From positions 496,001-560,000 of the forward strand of contig NZ_SOCE01000002.1 of the NCBI RefSeq assembly GCF_004365175.1: a stretch of DNA of 64,000 nt, read 5' to 3'. This document shows, piece after piece, positions 17,978-25,762 of the stretch. Origin of the DNA: Kribbella voronezhensis. GTDB taxonomy: Bacteria > Actinomycetota > Actinomycetes > Propionibacteriales > Kribbellaceae. A program made the position numbers and the translations under genes. The notes beneath the pieces are model-generated. The model saw only the letters and a program-made list of their open reading frames with translations, searched no databases and was not told where the DNA came from. Within the stretch, counting starts at the first letter, position 1; every line of letters begins with the position of its first letter.

Positions 17978-18910
17978 CTACGGTCGGCCGGGCAGGCGGT
18001 AGTTGTCGCCGAGGACCTGGCCTCGGTCGGGTTTGTAGAGGTCGAAACCTCGCGAGTTGCACTGGAGTCCGCCGTTGATGCAGTGGCTCACCAAGGCCGC
18101 CAGTGTCTGCGGGTCCCAGGCGTTGAAGAAGTCGTAGTGCCAGGAGTATCCACGGCCGCTGGCCAGGTGGATCTGGCTCTCGTCTCCGTCGGCGGGAAAC
18201 GCGATCTTGAATTCCAGCATCGGTACGGCGACCGGGTGGTCGGCGGGGCAGACGTAGTTGACCGGGTAGGCCATGTGGCTCTTGTGGTCGGCGGAGTCCA
18301 GGTGGACACCGTCCCAGCAACTCGGCGCCTGGTAGCGGACGTTGAGCTGAGTACCGGCCGGGCAGTTCGCCGGGAAGTCCCAGTTGTGCGAGCTGTCGCC
18401 GCACTCCCAGCCCTCGACGGCACCGGGTGAGGTCCGGAACTGCTCCTGGGTCGCGGCCGGACTGCCGACGACGAACCGGATGCCCGGCGGGAACGGACGA
18501 ACATCTTGGTATCGCAGGATGCCCGACTTGTAGTAGATGGTCTGCGCCCAGGTCTGGATGATCGGCTGGTCGCCGCGGAACATGGTCGGCCACCAGTACG
18601 CCGAGAGGTCGTCCGGGTTGAGGCAGGTGGTCGAGTAGGCGCCGGCCGCGGTCAGCGAATCGAGCGTGGTGGCGGCATTGGTGGTGGTGTTGCCCACGAA
18701 GCTGTGTTCGTGGGAAGCACCCGGCATGTTCGGGAACACGATCGGGTCGTTGGTCGCGCGGTGGTGAACCGTGCAGTTGACCTGGAACTCGTGGTGCGTG
18801 ACCAGGTCGTCGGCCTGGGCCGGGTTACCGGTCGCGGCCGTCAGCAGGGCGGCCAGGGTCAGGGCGGCGACGCCGCCGGCGGACAGGGCTTTCTTCCTTC
18901 GTGTGAACAC
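17978..18910 (-). CDS. Secreted DUF1996-domain protein
   Basis: 310 aa. The start is GTG 18910, with GGAGGAG four bases upstream; in-frame extension further back would cross the operator region. Signal peptide of about 33 residues ends in NPAQA. The DUF1996 core is recognisable by HHEFQVNC, DPIVFPNMPGASHEHSF, GNTTTNA, YWWPTM, CWDG(V)HLDS(A)DHKSHMAYP and HYDFFNAW. The domain is found in fungi and actinobacteria and has no firmly established activity that I know of; conserved His/Asp/Cys suggest a metal site and disulfides. Faces the CBM32 glycosidase across a region with two identical operators, implying co-regulation in polysaccharide use. Confidence 0.88.
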   Translation of the reverse strand: MFTRRKKALSAGGVAALTLAALLTAATGNPAQADDLVTHHEFQVNCTVHHRATNDPIVFPNMPGASHEHSFVGNTTTNAATTLDSLTAAGAYSTTCLNPDDLSAYWWPTMFRGDQPIIQTWAQTIYYKSGILRYQDVRPFPPGIRFVVGSPAATQEQFRTSPGAVEGWECGDSSHNWDFPANCPAGTQLNVRYQAPSCWDGVHLDSADHKSHMAYPVNYVCPADHPVAVPMLEFKIAFPADGDESQIHLASGRGYSWHYDFFNAWDPQTLAALVSHCINGGLQCNSRGFDLYKPDRGQVLGDNYRLPGRP

Positions 18911-19012
18911 GGAGCTCCTCCTGTCGGGGGATTTCCGCGGGGCGGTGGCCATCGGCAATGCGATTAGGGCAGTGCGACTACGGCGGCTGGCCCGCGGTGG
19001 GACACATCGCGG

Positions 19013-19024
19013 GAGAGCGCTCTC
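19013..19024. promoter_or_regulatory. LacI-type operator O1 (GAGAGCGCTCTC)
   Basis: Perfect 12-bp palindrome with central CG, about 100 bases upstream of the DUF1996 start. On the minus strand a TTGACA sits at 19059-19054, so the operator lies just after the expected -10 of that promoter, a blocking position. Confidence 0.68.
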
Positions 19025-19099
19025 TGGAACAGCCTCGGCCCGGCCCTTCCGGCTGTCAAGAGTCGCGTGGTTCCGGAACCGGCTGAGCGTGACGAGACG

Positions 19100-19105
19100 T
19101 TGACA
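19100..19105 (+). promoter_or_regulatory. -35 box of the CBM32 glycosidase promoter
   Basis: Consensus TTGACA; an 18-base spacer leads to a weak AACCAT (19124-19129). The predicted start near 19136 lies directly beside the second operator. The -10 is poor, so the assignment rests on the -35 and the operator position. Confidence 0.45.
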
Positions 19106-19139
19106 ACCAGCCAACGCAGCGGCAACCATCAGCTCCACG

Positions 19140-19153
19140 AGAGAGCGCTCTCT
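19140..19153. promoter_or_regulatory. LacI-type operator O2 (AGAGAGCGCTCTCT)
   Basis: Perfect 14-bp palindrome containing the same GAGAGCGCTCTC core as the site at 19013, 128 bp centre to centre. It covers roughly +4 to +17 of the predicted plus-strand transcript. Two copies in one divergent intergenic region, next to a LacI gene, make a looping repressor plausible. Confidence 0.7.
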
Positions 19154-19231
19154 GATCTCTCGGCCACCGGCGTCGCACGTCCCCTCCGCCGGTCGCTGTG
19201 CCGTTCCGCCCTCACAGCGAGGAGTACCCCG

Positions 19232-21415
19232 ATGAATTTCGTGACAAGTCACGACCGGCCGCGCCCGGAAAGGCGCAGACGTCGTGTCCGCTCGGCAGTC
19301 GCCGCCACGGTCGCGGCTGCCACCGTGCTGCTCGGCAACGTCGTCCTGCTGGCCCAACCCGCCCACGCCGCAACCCTTCTCTCACAGGGCAAACCGGTCA
19401 CCGCCTCAGCGATCGAAGGCGCCGGTACGCCGGCATCCGCGGCCGTCGACGGCGATCTCAACACCCGTTGGTCGACCCCCTTCAGTGATCCCCAATGGCT
19501 GCAGGTTGACCTCGGCGCCGCGGCTGATGTCAGCCAGGTGGTCCTACGGTGGGAGGCGGCCTACGCGACGGCGTACCGGATCGAGGTGTCGAACGACGCG
19601 CAGAGCTGGCAGTCGATCTACAGCACGACCACCGGCCACGGTGGTACCGAGACGCTGAACGTGAACGGCAACGGCCGCTACGTGCGCTTCTACGGCACTC
19701 AGCGCGTCGGCGGCTACGGGTACTCGCTGTGGGAGTTCGAAGTCCACGGCACCCCGGGCACCAGCGGTCCGCCGCAGGGCACCGGCACGGTCCGGATCGC
19801 CGGCAGTCAGGGCAACTGGCAACTGCTCGTCGACAACGCGCCCTTCCAGATCAAGGGACTCACCTGGGGTCCGCCGGCCGGCGAAGCGGCTCAACGGCTG
19901 CCCGAGTTGAAGTCGATCGGTGTCAACACCGTCCGGACCTGGGGGACCGATGCGAGTTCCAAGCCGCTCTTCGACGCCGCGGCCGCGAACGGGATGCGCG
20001 TGATCGCCGGCTACTGGCTCCAGCCCGGTGGTGGACCCGGTAGCGGTGGCTGCGTCAACTACGTGACCGACACGGCGTACAAGGCCAACATGCTGGCCGA
20101 GATCCAGCGCTGGACGACGGAGTACAAGGACAACCAGGGCGTGCTGCTCTGGAACGTCGGCAACGAGTCCGTGCTCGGCATGCAGAACTGCTTCTCCGGC
20201 ACCGAGTTGGAGAATCAGCGCATCGCGTACGCCAAGTTCGTCAACGACGCGACGAAGGCGATCCACGCCATCGATCCGAACCACCCGGTCACCTCGACCG
20301 ACGCGTGGACCGGAGCGTGGCCCTACTTCAAGCAGTACACGCCCGATCTCGACCTGCTCGCGGTGAACTCGTACGGGCACATCTGCCAGGTGAAGCAGGA
20401 CTGGATCAACGGTGGCTACACCAAGCCGTACATCGTCACCGAGGCCGGACCCGCCGGTGAGTGGGAGGTCCCGAACGACGCCAACGGAGTACCGAACGAG
20501 CCCACGGACGTGCAGAAGCGCGACGGTTATCTGCAGGCGTGGAACTGCATCACCGGGCACGCGGGAGTCGCCCTTGGTGCAACGCTCTTCCACTACGGCA
20601 CCGAAAACGACTTCGGAGCCGTCTGGTTCAACCTCACGCCGGCCGGCGAGAAACGGCTGTCGTGGTACGCCGTACGCCAGGCCTTCGGTGGTCAGCAGGG
20701 CGGCAACACGGCACCGGTGATCAGCAACATGACGCTGAGCCGTACCGCGGATGTCCCGGCCGGCGGAACGATCTCGGTGAACGTCAACGTGACCGACCCT
20801 GATGGGGACGCGTTGACGCACGAGTTCAAGGTCGGTGGGAAGTACATCGACGGCAGTGGTGCTCTGGTGACCACGCCGTCGTCCGGGAACGGCCCGTTCA
20901 CGGTGACCGTGCCGCAGCGGCTCGGGGTGTGGAAGCTCTACGACTATGTGCGTGACGGGCATGGGAACGTGGGAATCGAGACCAGGTCGTTCCGGGTCGT
21001 CGCTCCACCCGTCCAGGGCACCAACATCGCCCGCGGCCGGCCCGCGACGGCGTCGTCGTACCAGCAGGTCGGCAACGGAGCGCCGTACCCGCCGTCGAAC
21101 GTGACGGACGGGAACAACACCAGCCGCTGGGCGAGCGACTGGTCGGATCCGCAGTGGATCCAGGTCGATCTCGGCTCGGTGCAGTCGTTCGATCGGGTCC
21201 AGCTGATCTGGGAGAGCGCGTTCGCGCGGTCCTACCGGATTGAGGTCTCCGACGACGGGAACGCGTGGAGAGCGCTCTACAGCACCGCTGACGGGAACGG
21301 TGACGTGGACGATCTCGCGCTGGCCGGATCGGGCCGGTACGTCCGGCTCACCGGCACCCAGCGGGGGAGCGGCTTCGGGTACTCGCTGTACGAATTCGGG
21401 ATCTACCGGCGCTGA
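19232..21415 (+). CDS. Secreted clan GH-A glycoside hydrolase flanked by two CBM32 (F5/8 C) domains
   Basis: 727 aa; ATG 19232 follows GAGGAG. A long signal peptide (about 46 aa, Arg-rich start, ends QPAHA) is followed by CBM32 at about 49-175, a GH2-like TIM barrel at about 187-487, an Ig-like segment at about 492-590, and a second CBM32 at about 597-727. Probable acid/base Glu312 (NVGNES) and nucleophile Glu404 (VTEAGPAGEWE) are both present, so the enzyme should be active. The two CBM32 copies share DPQW(L/I)QVDLG and YSL(W/Y)EF. Role: extracellular cleavage of a beta-linked polysaccharide. Predicted target of the LacI regulator encoded next. Confidence 0.87.
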   Translation: MNFVTSHDRPRPERRRRRVRSAVAATVAAATVLLGNVVLLAQPAHAATLLSQGKPVTASAIEGAGTPASAAVDGDLNTRWSTPFSDPQWLQVDLGAAADVSQVVLRWEAAYATAYRIEVSNDAQSWQSIYSTTTGHGGTETLNVNGNGRYVRFYGTQRVGGYGYSLWEFEVHGTPGTSGPPQGTGTVRIAGSQGNWQLLVDNAPFQIKGLTWGPPAGEAAQRLPELKSIGVNTVRTWGTDASSKPLFDAAAANGMRVIAGYWLQPGGGPGSGGCVNYVTDTAYKANMLAEIQRWTTEYKDNQGVLLWNVGNESVLGMQNCFSGTELENQRIAYAKFVNDATKAIHAIDPNHPVTSTDAWTGAWPYFKQYTPDLDLLAVNSYGHICQVKQDWINGGYTKPYIVTEAGPAGEWEVPNDANGVPNEPTDVQKRDGYLQAWNCITGHAGVALGATLFHYGTENDFGAVWFNLTPAGEKRLSWYAVRQAFGGQQGGNTAPVISNMTLSRTADVPAGGTISVNVNVTDPDGDALTHEFKVGGKYIDGSGALVTTPSSGNGPFTVTVPQRLGVWKLYDYVRDGHGNVGIETRSFRVVAPPVQGTNIARGRPATASSYQQVGNGAPYPPSNVTDGNNTSRWASDWSDPQWIQVDLGSVQSFDRVQLIWESAFARSYRIEVSDDGNAWRALYSTADGNGDVDDLALAGSGRYVRLTGTQRGSGFGYSLYEFGIYRR

Positions 21416-21519
21416 GAGATTCACTGAGCCCGGCGGCTCTGTCGTTGCGCAGCAGCAGTCGTCGGGCCTGTGGACGAAGGACAGGGGAGACGGCGTTGAC
21501 AGAGATACGATCCGGTGCC

Positions 21520-22548
21520 ATGAGCACGAAGTCTGCGGATCGCCAGCCCACCTTGGAAGATGTCGCCTTGGTGGCCGGCGTTTCGCGGGCGACCGCGTCC
21601 CGGGTGATCAACGGGAGCAAGAAGGTCAACGCGCAGATGATCCGGAAGGTGCAGCGGGCCGTCAAGACGACCGGCTACGTCCCCAACACGGCCGCGCGGA
21701 CGCTGGTGAACGGCAAGACCGGCTCGATCGCGCTGGTGCTGTCCGGCTCGGACGGGTCGGCCGAGCAGGTGTTCGGAGATCCGTTCTTCGGTCGCGTCGC
21801 CGGCGGGGTGGTCAAACACCTGAGTAATGAGGGAATCCACCCCTCGCTGGTGCTGGCCGATTCGGACGAGGCGCGCGCCAAGGCGATCGCCTACGTACGC
21901 CGGGGTGGCGCCGACGGTGCGCTCCTGGTCTCCACCCATGCCGACGACCCGTTGCCCGGATTGTTCGTCGACGAACGTCTGCCGGCCGTGCTCTTCGCCA
22001 GGCCAGGGCGACCGACGCCGATCAGCTTCGTCGACCTCGACCATGACAAGGGTGCCGCGCTCGCTGCCGAGCGGCTGGTCGCGCGCGGCTGCCGGAACAT
22101 CGCCACCATCTCCGGTCCGCCCGCCGTGCTGGCCGCGCAGGATCGCGAGAAGGGTTTCCGGCAGGCGATGGCCCAGCACGGCCGGCCGTACGTACCGGTT
22201 GCCATCGGCAACTTCACGCGGGAGAGCGGTGAGCTCGCGATGGCGCAGTTGCTGCGCGATCACCCCACCTTGGACGGTGTCTTCGTCGCCAACGACCTGA
22301 TGGCCGAAGGCGCTCTCCAGGTACTACGGGATCATGGTCGCCGGGTGCCTGACGATGTCGCGGTCGTCGGCTTCGACGACAGCCTGCCCGCCCGCCAGGC
22401 CGAACCAGGACTCACCACCATCGCCCAGCCCCTGGAAGAGATGTCCGCCGAAATGGCCCGCCTCCTCCTCGCCCGCATCGCCGACCCCACGATCCAACCC
22501 ACCTCAGTCATCTTCAGCCCCCGTCTTGTCATCCGAGAATCCGCCTGA
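21520..22548 (+). CDS. LacI-family transcriptional regulator
   Basis: 342 aa. LacI helix-turn-helix TLEDVALVAGVSRATASRVING at residues 10-31 with the hinge helix NTAARTLVNGKTGSIALVL, then a sugar-binding effector domain ending VIFSPRLVIRESA. Start uncertain: ATG 21520 lies 8 bases after TACGAT (21506-21511), suggesting a leaderless transcript, but an in-frame TTG at 21496 has GGGGAG six bases before it. Probably controls the DUF1996/CBM32 pair through the two GAGAGCGCTCTC sites upstream. Confidence 0.92.
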   Translation: MSTKSADRQPTLEDVALVAGVSRATASRVINGSKKVNAQMIRKVQRAVKTTGYVPNTAARTLVNGKTGSIALVLSGSDGSAEQVFGDPFFGRVAGGVVKHLSNEGIHPSLVLADSDEARAKAIAYVRRGGADGALLVSTHADDPLPGLFVDERLPAVLFARPGRPTPISFVDLDHDKGAALAAERLVARGCRNIATISGPPAVLAAQDREKGFRQAMAQHGRPYVPVAIGNFTRESGELAMAQLLRDHPTLDGVFVANDLMAEGALQVLRDHGRRVPDDVAVVGFDDSLPARQAEPGLTTIAQPLEEMSAEMARLLLARIADPTIQPTSVIFSPRLVIRESA

Positions 22549-22695
22549 CCTGGATCAACTGGCAGGCTCCGGGGTCAGGGTTGCGGATTCTGGTGCCAAG
22601 TCATCTTCACTCCCGCGTGGTCGTCCGAGAGTCGGCCTGGCAGGTGAACGTGGTCAGGTGGTGCGGTTCGGGATCAGGGTTGCTGATTCTGTGAT
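22506..22695 (+). repeat. Diverged direct duplication covering the lacI 3' end
   Basis: Copy 1 (from 22506) and copy 2 (from 22599) both start AGTCATCTTCA and stay alignable for about 90 bases: TCCGAGA at 22532 and 22624; TCAGGGTTGC at 22575 and 22674. Copy 1 encodes the LacI C-terminus VIFSPRLVIRESA. Copy 2, allowing one missing base, reads VIFTP-RVVVRESA with the stop changed to TGG. So copy 2 looks like the decayed tail of a second LacI gene, and the end of the TPR gene (stop at 22654) now lies inside it. Confidence 0.6.
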
Positions 22696-23445
22696 CAGCC
22701 AGGGGAGGTTTGCCTGGCGGGACCAGCGGTTGACCTCGGTGGCGATGGCGGCTGCGCCGACAGGGTTGCCCTCGTCGCGGGTGAGGACCGCGAGGAGCGT
22801 CTGCTGGGCCAACGCGCCGAGGAGGTGGCCGATCTGCTGGCGGAGTTCCGTGGAGCGTTCCCAGTGGGCGCGGGCGAGCTTCAGATCCCCGGCCGTGTGG
22901 GCGTGATCGCCGAGGTGCCGCAGCGCGAGTGAGATCACCATCTTGTCGCCTGAGCGTTCGCCGAGTTCGAAGGCGGCGGTCAGGTGCGCGAACGCTTCCT
23001 CGGGGAACTCACGGAGGTGCTCGGCGATCATCCCCGCATAGAACGCAGCATGCCCGGCGCGCCCCTCATCAGGCGCGCTGTTCTGTAACTTCGCGGCCTG
23101 CTCGCTCAGTTCGAGACTTGTTTCCGCCGTCACCTGATCGCGGGTACGGAGCGCCATCCCGTAGGCCTTGCGGAGTTTGAGAAAGGCGAGATCCCAGCCA
23201 AGCGTGGTGTCGGGAGACTCGGTGAGCGCTTTCTCGAAGCGCTCCAAGGGGTCCTGCGCGGTGTCGAGCAGTTGGGCGAAGTCCTGGTCAACGGCGACCT
23301 CAGCCCGCAGGGCAGCGACGGCGACGGCCTCGGCGGGATCGCCAGGAGTGACGGCTTCGAGCAACTGGGTGGCTTCAGGCCAGCGGCCGGCGCGCATCAG
23401 AGCACCGGCGGACTGGAGAACGGGGGAGAGCGCGATCTGGGTCAT
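22654..23445 (-). CDS. TPR-repeat helical protein of unknown function
   Basis: 263 aa, all helical, with repeated TPR-like units (ALMRAGRWPEATQLLEAV, ALRHLGDHAHTAGDLKLARAHWERSTEL). No enzyme motif, signal peptide or membrane segment. ATG 23445 lies 6 bases after a minus-strand TACTCT with no SD, which suggests a leaderless mRNA; the ORF could be extended to 23535 but that would cover the shared promoter. Divergent from a MarR regulator 66 bases away, which probably regulates it. The C-terminal residues overlap the duplicated sequence described at 22506-22695. Confidence 0.75.
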   Translation of the reverse strand: MTQIALSPVLQSAGALMRAGRWPEATQLLEAVTPGDPAEAVAVAALRAEVAVDQDFAQLLDTAQDPLERFEKALTESPDTTLGWDLAFLKLRKAYGMALRTRDQVTAETSLELSEQAAKLQNSAPDEGRAGHAAFYAGMIAEHLREFPEEAFAHLTAAFELGERSGDKMVISLALRHLGDHAHTAGDLKLARAHWERSTELRQQIGHLLGALAQQTLLAVLTRDEGNPVGAAAIATEVNRWSRQANLPWLITESATLIPNRTT

Positions 23446-23451
23446 GGCGGC

Positions 23452-23503
23452 AGAGTATTTCGATGTCGAAACTTTTGACAACAAACCTTCAACGGCTGAA
23501 TAC
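23452..23503. promoter_or_regulatory. Compact divergent promoter with overlapping -35 boxes and MarR-type palindrome
   Basis: Plus strand: TTGACA 23475-23480, 17-base spacer, GAATAC 23498-23503. Minus strand: TTGTCA 23481-23476, 18-base spacer, TACTCT 23457-23452. The -35 boxes occupy the same bases on opposite strands. TTTCGA-TG-TCGAAA (23458-23471) is a perfect inverted repeat between -35 and -10 of the minus promoter, a natural MarR site that would block both genes. Confidence 0.6.
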
Positions 23504-23511
23504 TTTGGTCC

Positions 23512-24003
23512 ATGAAGGACTTCATCGACGACCACATCGACCTGTGGGCCCGCGAGCTACCGGAGATGGATCTGCGGGTCGAGGCCGTCGCGACCCGGCT
23601 GCACGTGCTGACCAAGTACCTCGACCGGCGCCGCGATGCCGTGCTGGCCGGCCATGGTCTGCAGTGGTGGGAGTTCAAGACACTGCACATGCTGCGCCGC
23701 GGCGGTTCGCCGTACCGGGCGACGCCCGGCGAGTTGGCATCCCAGCTGAACCTGTCGCCGGCAACGCTGACGAACAGGCTGGACGCGCTGGTGCGGCAGG
23801 GCTATGTGGTGCGGGAGAACGACCGCGACGACCGCCGCAAGGTGGTCGCGATGCTGACCGAAGCCGGCCTCGAGATCTGGCAGCAGGGCATCGGCGACAT
23901 CAGCCGGGTGGAGCAGGAACTGGTCGGCGAACTGAGCCGCACGGAGCAGGATCAACTCATCGTCCTGCTCCGCCGTTTGGTGCTCGCCACCGACAGGCCG
24001 TGA
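23512..24003 (+). CDS. MarR-family transcriptional regulator
   Basis: 163 aa. Winged helix with RATPGELASQLNLSPATLTNRLDALVRQGYVVRENDRDDRRKVVAMLTEAG, where the DxRD(D)RR wing is diagnostic, between N- and C-terminal dimerisation helices. No SD; the start codon follows a TACTTT/GAATAC element by a few bases, so leaderless translation is likely. Predicted to autoregulate and control the TPR gene through the palindrome in the shared promoter. Confidence 0.92.
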   Translation: MKDFIDDHIDLWARELPEMDLRVEAVATRLHVLTKYLDRRRDAVLAGHGLQWWEFKTLHMLRRGGSPYRATPGELASQLNLSPATLTNRLDALVRQGYVVRENDRDDRRKVVAMLTEAGLEIWQQGIGDISRVEQELVGELSRTEQDQLIVLLRRLVLATDRP

Positions 24004-24095
24004 AATTCCGCTCCGGCGATGACAAGTCCGGTCGATCGGTTCCGACGTATCCGTGAAGGCACCCACCAGGGAGCCCGGGACAGGAGCGCAGACCG

Positions 24096-24311
24096 ATGGA
24101 ACCGATGAACCTCTTGCTGGCACAACAGCGCGTCGCCGATGACATGCGCCGCAGCGTGAACCCGGGTGCGGGCGGCCAAGCACGCCGTACGACGCGGAGC
24201 ACCCGTCACCGGCTGTTGAGCGCGATTCGCCAGGCGGTCACGACTCCTTCGAGGAGGGTCGAAAAGAGGGTGGCTGGACCCAGGATCGTGTCAGAGTCCT
24301 GCGGTGACTGA
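24096..24311 (+). CDS. Small basic protein, hypothetical
   Basis: 71 aa. AGGAG lies about 10 bases before ATG 24096. The N-terminus MEPMNLLLAQQRVADDMRRSV resembles the short amphipathic LAxxRxxDLRR opening found in tiny actinobacterial proteins, and the remainder is Arg-rich. It overlaps the start of the acetyltransferase gene by 8 bases, which would couple their translation. No known function; it could be a chance ORF. Confidence 0.45.
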   Translation: MEPMNLLLAQQRVADDMRRSVNPGAGGQARRTTRSTRHRLLSAIRQAVTTPSRRVEKRVAGPRIVSESCGD

Positions 24312-25095
24312 TACGACGAACAAGGCGGCCGTCCTGCTGACGGCGTACGACGACCAACTGCGCGGCGGCTCCGAGGCGGCCGACGTGCCGACCAGTACCG
24401 ACGGGCCGGTGATCCGGGTCGAGTACCCGAACCGCGGCTTCGTGAGTTACCGCTCTCTCGAGGGTGTCGAGGATCTCGATGCGTTGATCGCGCGGCAACG
24501 CGACTACTTCGCGGCGAAGAACCAGCCGGTGGAGTGGAAGACCCGCGGTCATGACCGGCCCGCGGATTTGCCGGACCGGTTGATCGCGGCCGGGTTCGTG
24601 CCTGAAGAGCGGGAAACCGTGGTGATCGCGGAGAGCGCGGACATCGTCGAGCGCCTGCGCGGGCGTGACCACGTCGACGGCGTCACCATCCGGCGTACCG
24701 CCGAGGAGGCCGACTTCGCGCGGATCGCGGCGATGGAGTCGACGGTCTGGAACCAGGACTGGTCCTGGCTCACCGCCGACCTGATCCGGCGCCAGGCAAC
24801 CGGTCTCACCGACATTTTCGTCGCGGAGGCCGGCGGCGAGGTCGTCTCTGCCGCATGGGCGGTCTACAAGAAGGGCACGGACTTCACCGGGTTGTGGGGC
24901 GGCTCCACCTTGGCCGAGTGGCGCGGCAAGGGGATCTACAAGGCGCTGGTCGCTGTGCGCGCCGCTCGCGCGGTCGAACTCGGTTACAAGTACCTCCAGG
25001 TGGATGCCTCGGACGACAGTTCGCCGATCCTGCAGCGATTGGGATTCCTCGCGGTCACCACCACCACGCCGTACGTCTACACGCCTCGGAGCTGA
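24304..25095 (+). CDS. GNAT-family N-acetyltransferase
   Basis: 263 aa from GTG 24304. C-terminal GNAT fold: acetyl-CoA loop in LAEWRGKGIYKALVAVRAARA (RGKG), preceded by IFVAEAGGEVVSAAWAVY and followed by YLQVDASDDSSPILQRLGF, the usual NxxSxxxxxxxGF-like end. The N-terminal 110 residues are a second, poorly conserved half. Substrate unknown. No SD is obvious, which fits coupling to the small ORF that ends inside it. Confidence 0.85.
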   Translation: MTDTTNKAAVLLTAYDDQLRGGSEAADVPTSTDGPVIRVEYPNRGFVSYRSLEGVEDLDALIARQRDYFAAKNQPVEWKTRGHDRPADLPDRLIAAGFVPEERETVVIAESADIVERLRGRDHVDGVTIRRTAEEADFARIAAMESTVWNQDWSWLTADLIRRQATGLTDIFVAEAGGEVVSAAWAVYKKGTDFTGLWGGSTLAEWRGKGIYKALVAVRAARAVELGYKYLQVDASDDSSPILQRLGFLAVTTTTPYVYTPRS

Positions 25096-25205
25096 TAGAC
25101 AGAGCGCTGGGTGCCGACGTGTCGAGAACCGGCATCCGGCTCCGACGTCGTTCGTGAGTGGCGCGGGAGTGCCGTCGCGTGGACCGACCTGGAGGATGCG
25201 GACTG

Positions 25206-25595
25206 ATGAAGTACATGCTGTTGATGCACACGAACAAGCAAGGCTGGGAAGAGATGCCCGCGGCGTGGTCGCAGGAGGATCTCGGCGTGATGGTCCGGTA
25301 CATGAAGGATCTCGATCGCGATCTGGCCGAGTCCGGCGAACTGGTCGAGGAGCGCGGGCTGGCAGGTCCGGACCAGATGAAGACCCTGCAGGCGCGCGAC
25401 GACGGCGAGCCGATCGTCACCGACGGGCCGTTCAGTGAGACCAAGGAGGTCCTGGCCGGCTACTGGGTCGTCGACGTCGCCTCGGAGGAACGGGTCCTGG
25501 AGATCGCTCTCCACATCTCCCGCACACCCGGCCCCGGCGGCCGCCCCCTCAACCAACAAGTAGAAATCCACCCCGAAGGCGTAGCCCCGGCATAA
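25206..25595 (+). CDS. YCII/DGPF-domain protein
   Basis: 129 aa; GGAGG before ATG 25206. The MKYMLLMHTN opening and the DGPFSETKEVLAGYWVVDV signature define the YCII-related (PhnB-like) family, small ferredoxin-fold proteins frequently encoded near ECF sigma factors. Here no sigma gene adjoins it. Function unproven. The gap before it (25096-25205) shows nothing further. Confidence 0.88.
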   Translation: MKYMLLMHTNKQGWEEMPAAWSQEDLGVMVRYMKDLDRDLAESGELVEERGLAGPDQMKTLQARDDGEPIVTDGPFSETKEVLAGYWVVDVASEERVLEIALHISRTPGPGGRPLNQQVEIHPEGVAPA

Positions 25596-25622
25596 CCCCG
25601 CACCCCTACCGACGGCAGCTCC

Positions 25623-25650
25623 CACCTCCCGCTCCGCGGAGCGGGAGGTG
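25623..25650. terminator. Bidirectional palindromic terminator
   Basis: 28-base perfect palindrome (arms CACCTCCCGCTCC / GGAGCGGGAGGTG) between the convergent genes ending at 25595 and 25763. The 110 bases after it are G-rich and hold no gene that I can support. Confidence 0.78.
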
Positions 25651-25762
25651 CTCCGCGCATCGCGCACTGTTGCGGAGTGCGGAGTGCGGTCTCGCTCCCG
25701 TTCACCTGGGGCTGTTGTGGAGTGGGGTGGGCGGTCTCGCTCCGTACATCGGGGCTCTTGGG

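Noticed and set aside
21412..21428. CTGAG...CTGAG pair after the CBM32 glycosidase gene as a further CTCAG box
   Set aside because: The period is 12 and not 11, and no -10 lies 9 bases away in the proper direction.
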